The notes beneath the pieces are model-generated. The model searched no databases. It saw only the letters and a list, made by a program, of their open reading frames with translations, and had not been told where the DNA came from. Positions 17,079-26,748 of a stretch of 64,000 bases of DNA are shown piece by piece. Location: NCBI RefSeq assembly GCF_963665355.1, contig NZ_OY762229.1, forward strand, positions 1,550,001 to 1,614,000. The letters are read 5' to 3'. A program made the translations under genes and the position numbers. The stretch is from an uncultured Desulfobacter sp. (GTDB taxonomy: Bacteria; Desulfobacterota; Desulfobacteria; Desulfobacterales; Desulfobacteraceae). Position 1 is the stretch's first letter, and each line of letters starts with the position of its first letter.

Positions 17079-17223
17079 TATCAAATATCGGCATCATAGT
17101 CCCCTTTAGATATCTTCATGGTCGTGCCATATCCTTTTTACGATCGCCTGTGTGGCGGTTTTAGATCCGGATTTCATGACCGTGCCGAGGGTTTAATACT
17201 GAAAAAGGAGAAAAGGAGAACGC

Positions 17224-19176
17224 ATGCACAAAACGAAAGTTGGATTGATGATCGCCCTGGTACTGATACTGATACCGGGCGTCCTCTGGGCCGAAGAAAA
17301 CGGGTCAACCGCCAAAATTGACGAGATCGTGGTCATTGGCACACGTACCCCCCATGCCGTGAAGGATTCCCCCGTAGAAACCGTTTTGATCACCAGCCAG
17401 GACATTGAACAAAGCAATGCCCAGACCGTAAGTGATCTTGTCAAAACGATCCCCGGCTTTTCCGTGGGCGGAAACGACGATGTTTTTGGGGGATCCTCCT
17501 CCCGGGCCAGGTTGCGGGGGTTAAGCTTCAACGACGGATACGGCCTGATCCTCATCGACGGCCAGAGAATGCACGCCAGCAGCCAGAGCGGTGCCCATGG
17601 GGAGTATGCCGTGGGTTTAAACCAGATTCCCATCTCCATGATAGAGCGCATTGAGATTGTCAAGGGGCCATCGTCTGTTCTCTACGGAAGCGATGCCATG
17701 GCCGGTGTCATCAACATTATCACCAAAAAGGTTCCCCAGGAGGCCATTGCCGGGGCTGGTGTGAAGTACGGCTGGTATGAGGTCTCCAAGGGCAAAGATT
17801 ACTATACTGATGCCGTAACCACACCCACGGATTATGGAAAAAAGCGCTACACACGAACGGCCTACGCGTATACCGGAAATAAAATCACCGAGGATACGGG
17901 ATTTTTGCTCAACTATTCCCATGAGGATTCAGACGGGACCAGCCTGAGCCCCTATGAAATTGATAGGGACGCTGTTATGGGAAAATTTGATGTGAATTTC
18001 ACAGATACGGCAAAAGTCTGGATGAAGGGAGAGCTCAGCAACTACACCAGTGAAAGCACGAGTACAACAGAAGAGGACAGTCACCGCATTTCCGCAGGGT
18101 TTGATTATACCCTTTCCCAGAACCACCACTTCATGCTGACGGGCTACCACTACGTGGATGACTTCAGTACCTCCAGCCGGTCCGGAGATATCGGCTATGA
18201 CCAGGGCGAACTTCAATATACCTGGTATGCGCCGGCCAACAACATTGTCACCTGCGGCATGGAATTTCAGCGCCAGAGCATTGACTATGTCATGGACAAC
18301 AGCAGCGCCATCACGCCTGTGACCACTGTAATAGAAGACGTTGATACCTTCAGTATATTCCTGCAGGATGAGTTGACCCTGTTTGAAAAGCTTACGCTGG
18401 TCGGCGGCATCCGGTACGACGACCACTCCACCTTTGGGGATTCCTTTAATCCCAAACTCAGTGCCATGTACCGTGTTCTGGAGAATACCACCTTGAGGGC
18501 CTCGGTGGGCAAATCTTTCAAATCCCCCACCATCCGGCAATTGTATTACGATGTGCCCTTTTACCACTCTCCGTTCTGGATCTCCTCCAATCCGGATCTG
18601 GAGCCCGAGGAGTCCATCGGGTATTCATTCAGTATCGAACAGGGGATGCTGGACAACAGGCTGATTGCCGGCCTGGCATTCTTCAGAAACGATGTGGACA
18701 ACATGGTGGTCACAGACCGGACCGGCCAGACCTATGAGGGCGCAGACCTATATATCTATAAGAATGTAGACGAGGCCATGGTCCAGGGCATAGAGGCAAC
18801 GGCACAACTTTATCTCAATGACGATTTTTCAGTGCTGTTTGGCTACACCTATACCGATTCCGAAGACAAGTCCACAGGAAACGAACTGACCTATACCCCG
18901 GAACACTCATTCTCCATCTCCCCGGCCTATGAATACGTCCCCTGGGGATTAGGAATCAGCGGCACGCTCCAGTACAATTCTGATCAGTACATAGATGAGG
19001 ATAATACACGTATTCAGGATGCCCATGTGGTGGTTGACGGAAAAGTGTTCAAACGGGTAGGCAAGGTGTCCAAACTCACCGTGGAGGTGGATAATATTTT
19101 TGATTCGGACAAGGGCAACGACCGTTACCAGCGCACGGGCAGAACCATCACGCTGTGCCTGGACGTGTTGTTTTAA
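17224..19176 (+). CDS. TonB-dependent outer-membrane receptor
   Basis: A 650-residue receptor in the BtuB/CirA size range. A signal peptide ends at LWAEE. The plug domain starts with IDEIVVIGTRTPH and contains the conserved RLRGLSFNDGYGLILIDG and IERIEIVKGPSSVLYGSDAM motifs. A 22-strand-type barrel follows and ends in a C-terminal phenylalanine (LCLDVLF). It imports a scarce ligand across the outer membrane using TonB energy. The flanking NikL-like and DUF4198 genes point to a nickel or cobalt complex, but cobalamin or a siderophore cannot be excluded. The ATG has an AAAAGGAG site. The DUF4198 gene begins 34 bases downstream. Confidence 0.92.
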   Translation: MHKTKVGLMIALVLILIPGVLWAEENGSTAKIDEIVVIGTRTPHAVKDSPVETVLITSQDIEQSNAQTVSDLVKTIPGFSVGGNDDVFGGSSSRARLRGLSFNDGYGLILIDGQRMHASSQSGAHGEYAVGLNQIPISMIERIEIVKGPSSVLYGSDAMAGVINIITKKVPQEAIAGAGVKYGWYEVSKGKDYYTDAVTTPTDYGKKRYTRTAYAYTGNKITEDTGFLLNYSHEDSDGTSLSPYEIDRDAVMGKFDVNFTDTAKVWMKGELSNYTSESTSTTEEDSHRISAGFDYTLSQNHHFMLTGYHYVDDFSTSSRSGDIGYDQGELQYTWYAPANNIVTCGMEFQRQSIDYVMDNSSAITPVTTVIEDVDTFSIFLQDELTLFEKLTLVGGIRYDDHSTFGDSFNPKLSAMYRVLENTTLRASVGKSFKSPTIRQLYYDVPFYHSPFWISSNPDLEPEESIGYSFSIEQGMLDNRLIAGLAFFRNDVDNMVVTDRTGQTYEGADLYIYKNVDEAMVQGIEATAQLYLNDDFSVLFGYTYTDSEDKSTGNELTYTPEHSFSISPAYEYVPWGLGISGTLQYNSDQYIDEDNTRIQDAHVVVDGKVFKRVGKVSKLTVEVDNIFDSDKGNDRYQRTGRTITLCLDVLF

Positions 19177-19210
19177 CAGGTCACATGAATTTTTACCAAG
19201 GAGAAAACAA

Positions 19211-19999
19211 ATGAAAAAAAATCTTAAATGCCGTATCTGGATGGTGGCCCTTGCAGCCCTGGCCATCTCATTTTTTACCTGTGCACCGGCTCAGGCTCAT
19301 TTCCCCTGGCTACTTCTGGAGGACGGGGCTATATCCGCGAACAGGCCCCTGAAATGGGTCATTGGCTTTGGGCACCGGTTCCCTTTGTCCGGTTTCATGG
19401 ATGGCCAAGACCTGGAAGAGACGGTTATTTTAGGACCGGGCGCAACAGACAGGATCGCTGTTACGGAACTTTCCGGACTCCAGTTCTCCTCCCCAAGCCC
19501 GTTGAAAGCCCAAGGCAGTTATGTTCTGGCAGCCAAACGCCAGGCCTCTTTTTTTACCAAAACCACCGAGGGGTATAAACGCCAGCCCAAAAAAGGATTG
19601 AAGAATGTGCTCCATTCTGGCTATTACCACTCTTACATGAAGGCCGTTGCCAATGTGGGCCAGACCCCGGGAAAAGTGGACACTGTGGTGGGTCATGACC
19701 TGGAAATCGTACCCCTGGCCGATCCCTTCACCCTTCGCCCCGGCGATGATCTGCCCATCAAGGTGATATTCAGGGGTAAGCCTTTTAAAACCGACTTTCT
19801 GGCAACCTACGGCGGATTCTCAACACAGGACAATGTCTATGGCTATGCCGCCGGCACAGATAAAGACGGCATGGGAAAAATCCGCATCCTGTCTTCCGGG
19901 ACCTGGCTCATCAAAGTAACCTACAAAGAGCCGTATAAAGATCCTGACATGTGTGATGAGGAAAGCTTTCTTGCCACCTGCACCTTTGAAATTCAATAA
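19211..19999 (+). CDS. DUF4198-family periplasmic protein
   Basis: A 262-residue exported protein. A signal peptide ends at APAQA, and the mature chain starts HFPWLLLEDG, as is typical of this family. Later blocks (VIGFGHRFPLSG, GYYHSYMKAVANVG, RPGDDLPIKVIFRGKP, GTWLIKVTYKEP) fit DUF4198, which is linked to nickel uptake in other bacteria. The start was set by the AAGGAG site seven bases upstream; a longer in-frame extension overlaps the receptor gene and is unlikely. It probably binds or delivers the metal in the periplasm. Confidence 0.85.
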   Translation: MKKNLKCRIWMVALAALAISFFTCAPAQAHFPWLLLEDGAISANRPLKWVIGFGHRFPLSGFMDGQDLEETVILGPGATDRIAVTELSGLQFSSPSPLKAQGSYVLAAKRQASFFTKTTEGYKRQPKKGLKNVLHSGYYHSYMKAVANVGQTPGKVDTVVGHDLEIVPLADPFTLRPGDDLPIKVIFRGKPFKTDFLATYGGFSTQDNVYGYAAGTDKDGMGKIRILSSGTWLIKVTYKEPYKDPDMCDEESFLATCTFEIQ

Positions 20000-21704
20000 A
20001 AGCCTGGTAAAGCCGGCACGGTATCTGGCCGTGCCGGCTGTTTTTCTGCTGCTGTCACTTCTGTCCACCTGGCCCCTGGCCACGGCACCCGGCAGCAGTC
20101 TGCCCATGGGAACCGAAACCAGTCCAACGGTTCCTCTGCTCAATGTCTGGAGTGTCTGGTGGAATGCCCATAGTGCGGCCCAAGGCTATTCCGGATATTG
20201 GGGCGCACCGATCTTTTATCCCCGGCCAGGGGCCTTTGCCTTTTCCGAGGTCATGCCGTTAAGCGTTGTTGCCGCTCCGGTCATATGGGCCACGGGGAAC
20301 CATATCCTGGCCTATAATTTTTTGCTGGTTCTCTGTCTTTGTCTGAACGGGTGTTCTGTTTTTTTGCTATTACGGCGTTTAAAATTTTATCTGTCCGTCC
20401 AGTGGCTGGGCGGGGCCATGGCAACCCTGCTGCCCCTGGTCCACTCCTGGATCGGGGTGATTCAATTGGTGCCGGTTTTCGGTATTGTGTGGACCGTTAT
20501 TGCAGCCCTTGGGTTCGTCAGAAGTCCCACGGCAATCCCGGGGATTTTTCTGGGAATCGCTTTTGGCGCCACCTATCTTTTGTGCGCCTATTACGGCCTG
20601 TTTCTTTTGATCCCCCTGGTCTTTGCCCTGGCCTGGATGATGGGAAACCTGGTTTTACGGTGGCGTACCTGGCGCTCTTTGGGGCTGGGCCTGATGGCAG
20701 CCGGAATCATCTGCCTGCCGTTCGCCCTGCGCCAGGCACACACCCAGCGCCTTCATGCCCCTTTGCCTAAGAAATATCTGGCCGGATTTTCCGCCATGGC
20801 CGGGGATTATCTGGTGCCGCCCTGGCCCCACTGGTCTAAAGTCAGGCAGGCAAGGGACCAGATGGATGTCAATTTTGACGGATTCAGGCTCTGTCCGGGA
20901 TTTCTGAAACTTGCATTGGCGATCGCGGGCATCGGTCTGGGCCTGGCAGATCGAAAAAACAGAACCTGGACACTTTTCTGCCTGACCCTGATGATTACGG
21001 CCTTTGCCCTTTCACTGGGGCCGTGGTTGAGGCTACGGGGATGGCAGCCCTATATGCTGCTGGTGAATTATGTCCCCGGATTTGGCCAGGCCCGTAATGT
21101 TTTCCGGTTCGCCATCCTGGTCCATCTGATGGTGGTTCTGCTGGCCATGACAGGAATACAGGAGCTCTTTGCCGCTGTCCGGGGGCACATCCGTCACACC
21201 TGGACCCGCATGTTGATTTCAGGTGTTATCGTCTGCCTGGGTATTGCTGCCGTGGTGGAAATTGTGCCGCCCGCCCAAAGCCTGTATCGCCCGGCAGCGG
21301 CTTCCCGGAATCCGGCCTGGGTAACCTATATGGCCACACAAACACCCCAAGACAGCGTCATCGCCTGCATACCCTTTCCCTTCAGGCCCGATGCGGCAGG
21401 ATACGAGCAGGAGACCCTGTGGATGTACTGGCAGACCTTCCATCGCCGTCGGATGGTCAACGGATATTCGGGCTATTTCCCTCCGGAATACCTGGCGCTG
21501 AAAATGGAGATGACAGCGTTCCCCTCTCCGGAAACCCTGTCCGGTTTGCGTCATCTTGGGGTGGCATATTGTGTCGTAAAACAGGACAGCATATTTGCGC
21601 AAACCACCCGAACCAAAGCAGCCGGGGGATTGGGGCTTGAAAGGGTGTTCACCGATGATACCAGCCAGGTGGATATCTACCGCCTGGTGGGAAATCGTTT
21701 TTAA
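19956..21704 (+). CDS. multi-span GT-C-like membrane glycosyltransferase
   Basis: A membrane protein of about 582 residues with roughly 10-12 hydrophobic helices. An early periplasmic loop (TETSPTVPLLNVWSVWW, GAPIFYPRPGAF) resembles the loop of GT39/ArnT-like lipid-linked sugar transferases. The C-terminal 140 residues form a soluble domain (TPQDSVIACIPFPF, YWQTFHRRRMVNGYSGYFPP), as in many family members. It would move a sugar from a polyprenyl carrier to an envelope acceptor. The start is uncertain: ATG 19956 lies inside the DUF4198 gene with no clear ribosome site, and a TTG near 19989 is an alternative. A GT2/GtrA gene follows after 12 bases. Confidence 0.72.
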   Translation: MRKAFLPPAPLKFNKSLVKPARYLAVPAVFLLLSLLSTWPLATAPGSSLPMGTETSPTVPLLNVWSVWWNAHSAAQGYSGYWGAPIFYPRPGAFAFSEVMPLSVVAAPVIWATGNHILAYNFLLVLCLCLNGCSVFLLLRRLKFYLSVQWLGGAMATLLPLVHSWIGVIQLVPVFGIVWTVIAALGFVRSPTAIPGIFLGIAFGATYLLCAYYGLFLLIPLVFALAWMMGNLVLRWRTWRSLGLGLMAAGIICLPFALRQAHTQRLHAPLPKKYLAGFSAMAGDYLVPPWPHWSKVRQARDQMDVNFDGFRLCPGFLKLALAIAGIGLGLADRKNRTWTLFCLTLMITAFALSLGPWLRLRGWQPYMLLVNYVPGFGQARNVFRFAILVHLMVVLLAMTGIQELFAAVRGHIRHTWTRMLISGVIVCLGIAAVVEIVPPAQSLYRPAAASRNPAWVTYMATQTPQDSVIACIPFPFRPDAAGYEQETLWMYWQTFHRRRMVNGYSGYFPPEYLALKMEMTAFPSPETLSGLRHLGVAYCVVKQDSIFAQTTRTKAAGGLGLERVFTDDTSQVDIYRLVGNRF

Positions 21705-21716
21705 AAGCATGGACCC

Positions 21717-22835
21717 ATGTATCAACTGAGCCTTGTCATTCCGTGCTTCAATGAAGAAAATACCCTGGAGGCCTGCATCCACCGGGTGCTGGACGTTTCC
21801 GACATTAATTTTGAAATCATCATCGTTGACGATGCATCAACCGATGAAAGCCTTAACATCGCAAGGCGCCTTGAAAAAGAACATCCCCAGATTCGTGTTC
21901 TGTCCCACAGCAAAAACCAGGGAAAGGGAGCAGCCCTGAGAACCGGATTCAAGGAAGCTCACGGGGATTTTATTGCAGTCCAGGATGCTGATCTTGAATA
22001 TAACCCCATGGAGTTGAAAAAGTTGGTTACCCCCCTGGCAGAAGGGTATGCAGATGTGGTTATGGGATCAAGATTCCTATCCACGGAACCCAGACGGGTG
22101 TTATATTTCTGGCACGCCATGGGAAACAGATTTTTAACCTTTCTTTCCAACATGTTCACCGATCTCAATCTCACCGATATGGAAACCTGTTACAAGGTTT
22201 TCAAAAAAGAGGTGATTCAAAATATCAACATCCGGGAATCCCGGTTTGGTGTCGAGCCGGAACTGGTTGCCAAAATTGCCCGGATGCGGCTGCGCATCTA
22301 CGAGATGGGCATTTCATACAAGGGACGCACCTATGAGGAAGGTAAAAAAATAGGCATCAAAGACGGGCTTTGGGCCATATACTGTATTTTGCGCTACAAT
22401 GCCCACAGCGCGCCCTTACCCGTCCAGTTTTGTCTGTACCTTATGATCGGCGGGTTTGCCGCAACAGTGAACCTGTTATGCTTTCTTGGCCTGTTTCATG
22501 CCGGGGCGGCCCCTGCGATTGCTGCGGCCGTAGCCTTTGTTGTCGCGGCCGTGGTCAACTATTTTTTATGTATACTCATCATGTTTCGGCACAGGGCCAG
22601 ATGGTCTTCCGGGACGGAAATAGCCATATTTCTACTGGTTGTGGCAATAGTTTGCCTGGCAGATGTCAAAACGACTCAACTGATGATTGCTTTCGGGTGG
22701 GCACCGTGGCTGTCCAAGATGAGTGCCAGCGCCCTGTGTCTGGTAATGAACTTTATGGGCAGGCGGTTCCTGGTCTTTCCGGAACGGCCCAAGGGGCCAT
22801 GGGGAAAAAGCAATCCCAATCTTTCTGGAAAGTGA
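21717..22835 (+). CDS. glycosyltransferase family 2 / GtrA fusion
   Basis: A 372-residue protein. The first 230 residues are a GT-A polyprenyl-phosphate sugar synthase of the DPM1-like type (LVIPCFNEENTLEACI, IIIVDDASTDES, GKGAALRTGF, VQDADLEYNP, METCYKVFKKEVI). The last 130 residues are a GtrA-like four-helix membrane domain (MIGGFAATVNLLCFLGLF, VNYFLCILIMFRH). This fusion makes a polyprenyl-phosphate sugar and helps flip it. That would supply the donor for the adjacent GT-C-like transferase, so the two genes probably modify an envelope glycan together. The start ATG is 12 bases after the upstream stop. Confidence 0.9.
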   Translation: MYQLSLVIPCFNEENTLEACIHRVLDVSDINFEIIIVDDASTDESLNIARRLEKEHPQIRVLSHSKNQGKGAALRTGFKEAHGDFIAVQDADLEYNPMELKKLVTPLAEGYADVVMGSRFLSTEPRRVLYFWHAMGNRFLTFLSNMFTDLNLTDMETCYKVFKKEVIQNINIRESRFGVEPELVAKIARMRLRIYEMGISYKGRTYEEGKKIGIKDGLWAIYCILRYNAHSAPLPVQFCLYLMIGGFAATVNLLCFLGLFHAGAAPAIAAAVAFVVAAVVNYFLCILIMFRHRARWSSGTEIAIFLLVVAIVCLADVKTTQLMIAFGWAPWLSKMSASALCLVMNFMGRRFLVFPERPKGPWGKSNPNLSGK

Positions 22836-23218
22836 CCTTCAGTATAACGGCCATGGGCCGAGCCAGACATATCATCTGTCAGGCTTCGACCCACAACAAA
22901 GGTTGAAAGATCTGAGTAGCTTACCCAGTCTTTCATATAAAAAAATGCATACGCAAGAAGGAAACATGAACTTCTCTTGTGTCAGTTGCCAATATGATTG
23001 GTGGATTTGATAACCGCTCCTCTGATATTTTCTACATTATATGTGTTGACCCCAAATAACGCAGAATGATCTTTGCATTCCAGGCAGCTCTGGGATAAGC
23101 TTGGACCATTATGCATGAAAGTCTCTGGGTTGTGAATTTGAGAGGTTCATATTTGCCCGGGGGATTTTCATGTTTTTTATCTTAAACACCGAGCATTGAG
23201 CATTTAAAGGAAAAGGTC
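22836..23218. other. 383-bp intergenic stretch, no clear feature
   Basis: AT-rich and without a convincing gene. A 14-codon frame at 22966-23010 has a possible ribosome site but nothing else. No terminator with a U-tract was found after the GtrA fusion. Confidence 0.5.
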
Positions 23219-24691
23219 ATGCCCGATAATCAAAATCTGGAATATAACCCCGTTGTGTCTGGTTTCCATCATGCCGATGGGCCAATGAACATCCCTTTGA
23301 ATGAGGCAAAAAACCGGTTCGGCATGTTTCCAAGCCAGTTCGGATATCTTACGAAAACAAAAAGAAACAACCAGAAACGCAATGAAAGCAAAGTTCTGAA
23401 CCTGAAACTGGGTTATTTCATAAAAGAGTTGCTCGGGCCAAAGAAAAAGAACCTGAAAAAAGATGTGTATAAGTTTTACGCCGCCTGGCACCGGGATTAT
23501 AAAACAGAGTTTGAGGTCAATATGCCGGCGTTTTATAATCTTAACGACGCGGTTGAATTGAAAAAAAACATCCGGGCCAATTGGAATGTCCTGCAAAGGA
23601 TTTCACAAATTGACATCAGAAAAGAGATTGAACGCTCGGGATTAATAAAAAAAAGCACTCTTTATTCGATCAAGCCAACTGATGTTTTAATACCCAAGTT
23701 GTCTGAAATACTGTTAAAAAGGATGGTGTCTGCCACTGGGGAAAGAGTGACGAAGATAAAAGAGATTCTCAATCTTTTACAGGCGCACGCCCTGGTAGAA
23801 CAGGCAAACCATTTGGCCGGCGCGCCTCTTATCTCCTTGGAAAAGGATATGATCGAGTGTTTTGCCGATGAGATCAGTTCTCTTTTGATGAAGCTGAACA
23901 CCTTTATTCCCCTGGAGGATGTGAAATCCCTGAAAGGGCGAACAGGCGTGGGTGTTGAATTTGAATACGCCACCCGGGATAACTCCTACCTGGAATTGGG
24001 AAAAGTCACAGGAGACTGCACTGCGGACAAAAGATACGATCAGTCAAATGCAGATATTGAAAATATTTTCTGGACGGTCTTTTCCTGGATACTTGACCGG
24101 AATTATCAGATTTTAAAGGTGTACTATAATAATGAATTTGTAATGAAGGTTCATCTTCTGCCTTTGTTTGTTTCTGTTCCACAATGCCCGGGTGACTCCG
24201 ATTATATTGCCCAGAACCGGTCGGATTTTATGATCCTGGCCGTGGATGCCATTGAAACCACCCTGGCCTTCAGCGGGAAGTTAAAGGCCAGGGAAAAAGA
24301 CCCTTTGGTAGAGTGCAGAGATGAAATTTTTTCAAAAACCATGGCTTTTATCACGGATCTTGCCGACCGTCTGCACATCAGAGATGTTTATGCGGAAAAA
24401 TTTTCCAATACCGCGTGGGTCCGGGACAAGCTTTGTGCCTATCCGGAAATCTTTTTTAATGTGGATCATTTAATTAAAATAGATGAGCTTGAAGATGTTT
24501 ACTACCTGGTAAAAGAACTAAGCGCCCAATACGGGTATGATATTCCCCAGGCGGTTTTTATGGAAATACAGATGAAAAACACCTCACTTCTTCCCGGCTA
24601 CATCAACAAGTCTCCCGGGCTGAAATCCTTTTCCCTTATCCGGGGCCGCACCGAGGACGGAATTAACATGAAACGGGTAATCGGGATATAG
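23219..24691 (+). CDS. orphan 490-residue protein, unknown function
   Basis: No family was recognised. The first 100 residues are basic, with KTKRNNQKRNESK, and the middle (about 105-235) is predicted helical. A distinct block follows (VGVEFEYATRDNSYLELGKV, TGDCTADK, IFWTVFSWILDRNYQILKVY, MKVHLLPLFV); these strand and helix alternations look like one folded alpha/beta domain. It has no signal peptide or membrane helix. The start ATG has AAAGGAAAAGG ahead of it. The gene stands alone between two gene-poor gaps and precedes the dksA promoter. A function cannot be assigned from sequence. Confidence 0.7.
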   Translation: MPDNQNLEYNPVVSGFHHADGPMNIPLNEAKNRFGMFPSQFGYLTKTKRNNQKRNESKVLNLKLGYFIKELLGPKKKNLKKDVYKFYAAWHRDYKTEFEVNMPAFYNLNDAVELKKNIRANWNVLQRISQIDIRKEIERSGLIKKSTLYSIKPTDVLIPKLSEILLKRMVSATGERVTKIKEILNLLQAHALVEQANHLAGAPLISLEKDMIECFADEISSLLMKLNTFIPLEDVKSLKGRTGVGVEFEYATRDNSYLELGKVTGDCTADKRYDQSNADIENIFWTVFSWILDRNYQILKVYYNNEFVMKVHLLPLFVSVPQCPGDSDYIAQNRSDFMILAVDAIETTLAFSGKLKAREKDPLVECRDEIFSKTMAFITDLADRLHIRDVYAEKFSNTAWVRDKLCAYPEIFFNVDHLIKIDELEDVYYLVKELSAQYGYDIPQAVFMEIQMKNTSLLPGYINKSPGLKSFSLIRGRTEDGINMKRVIGI

Positions 24692-24709
24692 CAGGGGGAT
24701 AAAAAAAAC

Positions 24710-24738
24710 TTTACAATAACAATATCCATGAATATAAT
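24710..24738 (+). promoter_or_regulatory. sigma-70-type promoter for dksA
   Basis: TTTACA at 24710-24715, a 17-base spacer, and a perfect TATAAT at 24733-24738, about 52 bases ahead of the dksA start codon. Confidence 0.75.
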
Positions 24739-24790
24739 AATGAACTTTCTAAAGTGTCGCGCAAATCCTATTAAAGAGAAGGACAACGCT

Positions 24791-25153
24791 ATGAAACAAG
24801 AAGATCTGGATTATTTTAAGGAGTTGTTGACTGAACGGCTCAGTGAGTTGCTTTCCCATGCGGACACAACTGTTACAGGCATGACCCAGCCCAACGAGAA
24901 CTTTGCTGATCCTACGGATCGGGCCTCCCATGAGGCGGAAAGAAGTTTTGAGCTGCGTATCCGGGACCGGGAGCACAAATTGATCAAGAAAATTAAAAAT
25001 GCCCTGGAGCGCATTGAAAACGGGACATTCGGGCGGTGTGACAGCTGTGAAGAGGATATCTCCATCGAACGGCTCAAGGCCCGGCCTGTAACGACCCAGT
25101 GCATTGCCTGTAAAACCCGTGAAGAAAACATGGAGAAGGCTCTGGGAATTTGA
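24791..25153 (+). CDS. dksA: DksA/TraR-family transcription factor
   Basis: A 120-residue protein. A helical hairpin with acidic loop residues (NENFADPTDRASHEAERSFE) is followed by a four-cysteine zinc finger (CDSCEED...CIAC) near the end. DksA-type proteins enter the secondary channel of RNA polymerase and, with ppGpp, adjust rRNA and stress promoters. The start was set by an AAGGA site seven bases upstream; the in-frame extension lacks support. It has its own promoter and lies 27 bases before the PHP-RNase III gene, so it may share a transcript with it. Length and motifs are typical. Confidence 0.9.
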   Translation: MKQEDLDYFKELLTERLSELLSHADTTVTGMTQPNENFADPTDRASHEAERSFELRIRDREHKLIKKIKNALERIENGTFGRCDSCEEDISIERLKARPVTTQCIACKTREENMEKALGI

Positions 25154-25180
25154 TTCCCCGTCACAGGCTTTGCGGCTGTT

Positions 25181-26740
25181 TTGATTGATCTTCACACACA
25201 TTCCACTGCGTCGGACGGGTCCCTGACACCAAGGCAGATCCTCGACCTGGCCAGAGACACCGGCATTGAGGCGCTTGCCTTGACTGACCACGATACCATT
25301 GCCGGAATTCTGGAAATAAAAAATATTGTTCACTCATATCCGGTTGAATTTATCACCGGTGTTGAGATCTCCTGTGAGCCGCCACCCGAGTTCAAATCCC
25401 TGGGAAGCATCCATATGCTGGGATATGGATTTTCCGTTTATGATCCCCGGTTAAACGATGCCTTGGCCCGTGCGGCAGATGCCCGGGCCAACCGGAATCC
25501 CAAAATCATTGAAAAACTCAATCAGTTAGGCTTTGACATCACCCTGGACGAGGTGGAAAGCCGCTTCGGTACCCGCCAGACAGGCCGCCCCCACATTGCC
25601 GAACTTCTCGTGGAAAAAGGCTATGTGCCCGACTTCCGCAAGGCCTTTGATCTTTACCTGGGTAAAAACAAACCCGCCTATGTGGATAAATTCAAAATTT
25701 CCTGTGCCGACGCCATCCGGCTGATTCTTGATGCCGGCGGCCTGCCGGTTCTGGCCCACCCAGGAATTATTGAATTTAAACACTTCCATGATCTGGATAC
25801 CTTTGTGAATATGCTGGTCAAGGATGGGCTTGCAGGCATTGAGGTCCATTATTCAGGGCACGATTCGGCGCTGAGAAAACATCTGTCTGACATTGTATCC
25901 AGCAAAGGGCTGGTGGCTACGGGGGGATCGGATTTCCACGGCAGCTTTAACAAAGGTGTGGAGCTTGGCCGGGGCAGAGGCGATTTGAATGTGGACATGT
26001 CCGTGTTCAAAACATTGAACGACCGGTTGATGGAGATCCAGGCCATTCCCCGCCCGGACCTTCTTGAACAAAACCTTGATTACCGGTTTCAGTCCCGCGC
26101 CTTTTTATCCGACGCCCTGTGCCATCGCTCCTATCTCAATGAAAATCCGGGTACCTGCACAACGGATAATGAACGCCTTGAGTTTCTCGGCGATGCGGTG
26201 CTCGGGCTGTGTGTCGGTCACCTGCTGATGGAAAAAGACCCATTGAAAAAAGAGGGCGAGCTCTCCAGGCTGCGATCAACCCTTGTCAGTGAAACAGGGC
26301 TTTCGCACATTGCCCGCAAGATTGATCTGGGCCGGTTTATCAGCCTGGGCAGGGGAGAGTCTCTTTCAGGCGGCGGTGACAAAAATTCAATTCTGTCAGA
26401 TGCCTTTGAGGCTGTGGTGGCTGCAGTGTATCTGGATGCCGGATTTGACAGGGCCCAAACCATGGTGAACCAGCTTTTTAACGAGCCTGTGCAGCAACTG
26501 CTGGCATCTTCCGATTTCGTTGACTATAAAAGCGGGCTCCAGGAATTTACCCAGGAACATTTCGGCACAACCCCGGAATACATCCTGACCCAGGAAAAAG
26601 GCCCGGACCATGATAAAACCTTTGAGGTTTGTCTGAACCTGGATACGGTTTCCACCATGGGTACGGGGAAGACCAAAAAAGCAGCTGAACAGGATGCTGC
26701 CAGAAAAGCGCTGGCTATTTTGAACCGGGACTCCGACTAA
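25181..26740 (+). CDS. rnc: PHP phosphoesterase-RNase III fusion
   Basis: A single 519-residue frame joins two RNA-related enzymes. Residues 1-285 are a PHP metal-dependent phosphoesterase like YciV/RNase AM (IDLHTHS at 2-8, LTDHDT, LAHPG, GSDFHG). Residues about 292-517 are a full RNase III: the signature ERLEFLGDAVLG (331-342, with E334 and D338), the second acidic pair D407/E410, and a double-stranded-RNA-binding domain (about 447-515). RNase III cuts rRNA precursors and RNase AM-like enzymes trim 5' ends of rRNA in E. coli, so fusion would couple steps of rRNA maturation; this is inference. The start is a TTG (25181), directly at the conserved IDLHTHS, and there is no stop or restart signal at the junction. 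A radical SAM gene follows at once. Confidence 0.9.
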   Translation: MIDLHTHSTASDGSLTPRQILDLARDTGIEALALTDHDTIAGILEIKNIVHSYPVEFITGVEISCEPPPEFKSLGSIHMLGYGFSVYDPRLNDALARAADARANRNPKIIEKLNQLGFDITLDEVESRFGTRQTGRPHIAELLVEKGYVPDFRKAFDLYLGKNKPAYVDKFKISCADAIRLILDAGGLPVLAHPGIIEFKHFHDLDTFVNMLVKDGLAGIEVHYSGHDSALRKHLSDIVSSKGLVATGGSDFHGSFNKGVELGRGRGDLNVDMSVFKTLNDRLMEIQAIPRPDLLEQNLDYRFQSRAFLSDALCHRSYLNENPGTCTTDNERLEFLGDAVLGLCVGHLLMEKDPLKKEGELSRLRSTLVSETGLSHIARKIDLGRFISLGRGESLSGGGDKNSILSDAFEAVVAAVYLDAGFDRAQTMVNQLFNEPVQQLLASSDFVDYKSGLQEFTQEHFGTTPEYILTQEKGPDHDKTFEVCLNLDTVSTMGTGKTKKAAEQDAARKALAILNRDSD

Positions 26741-26748
26741 GGGCTTTG

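Noticed and set aside
22966..23010. 14-codon frame MNFSCVSCQYDWWI with a possible AAGGA site
   Set aside because: Spacing to the ATG is too short, and nothing downstream suggests attenuation.
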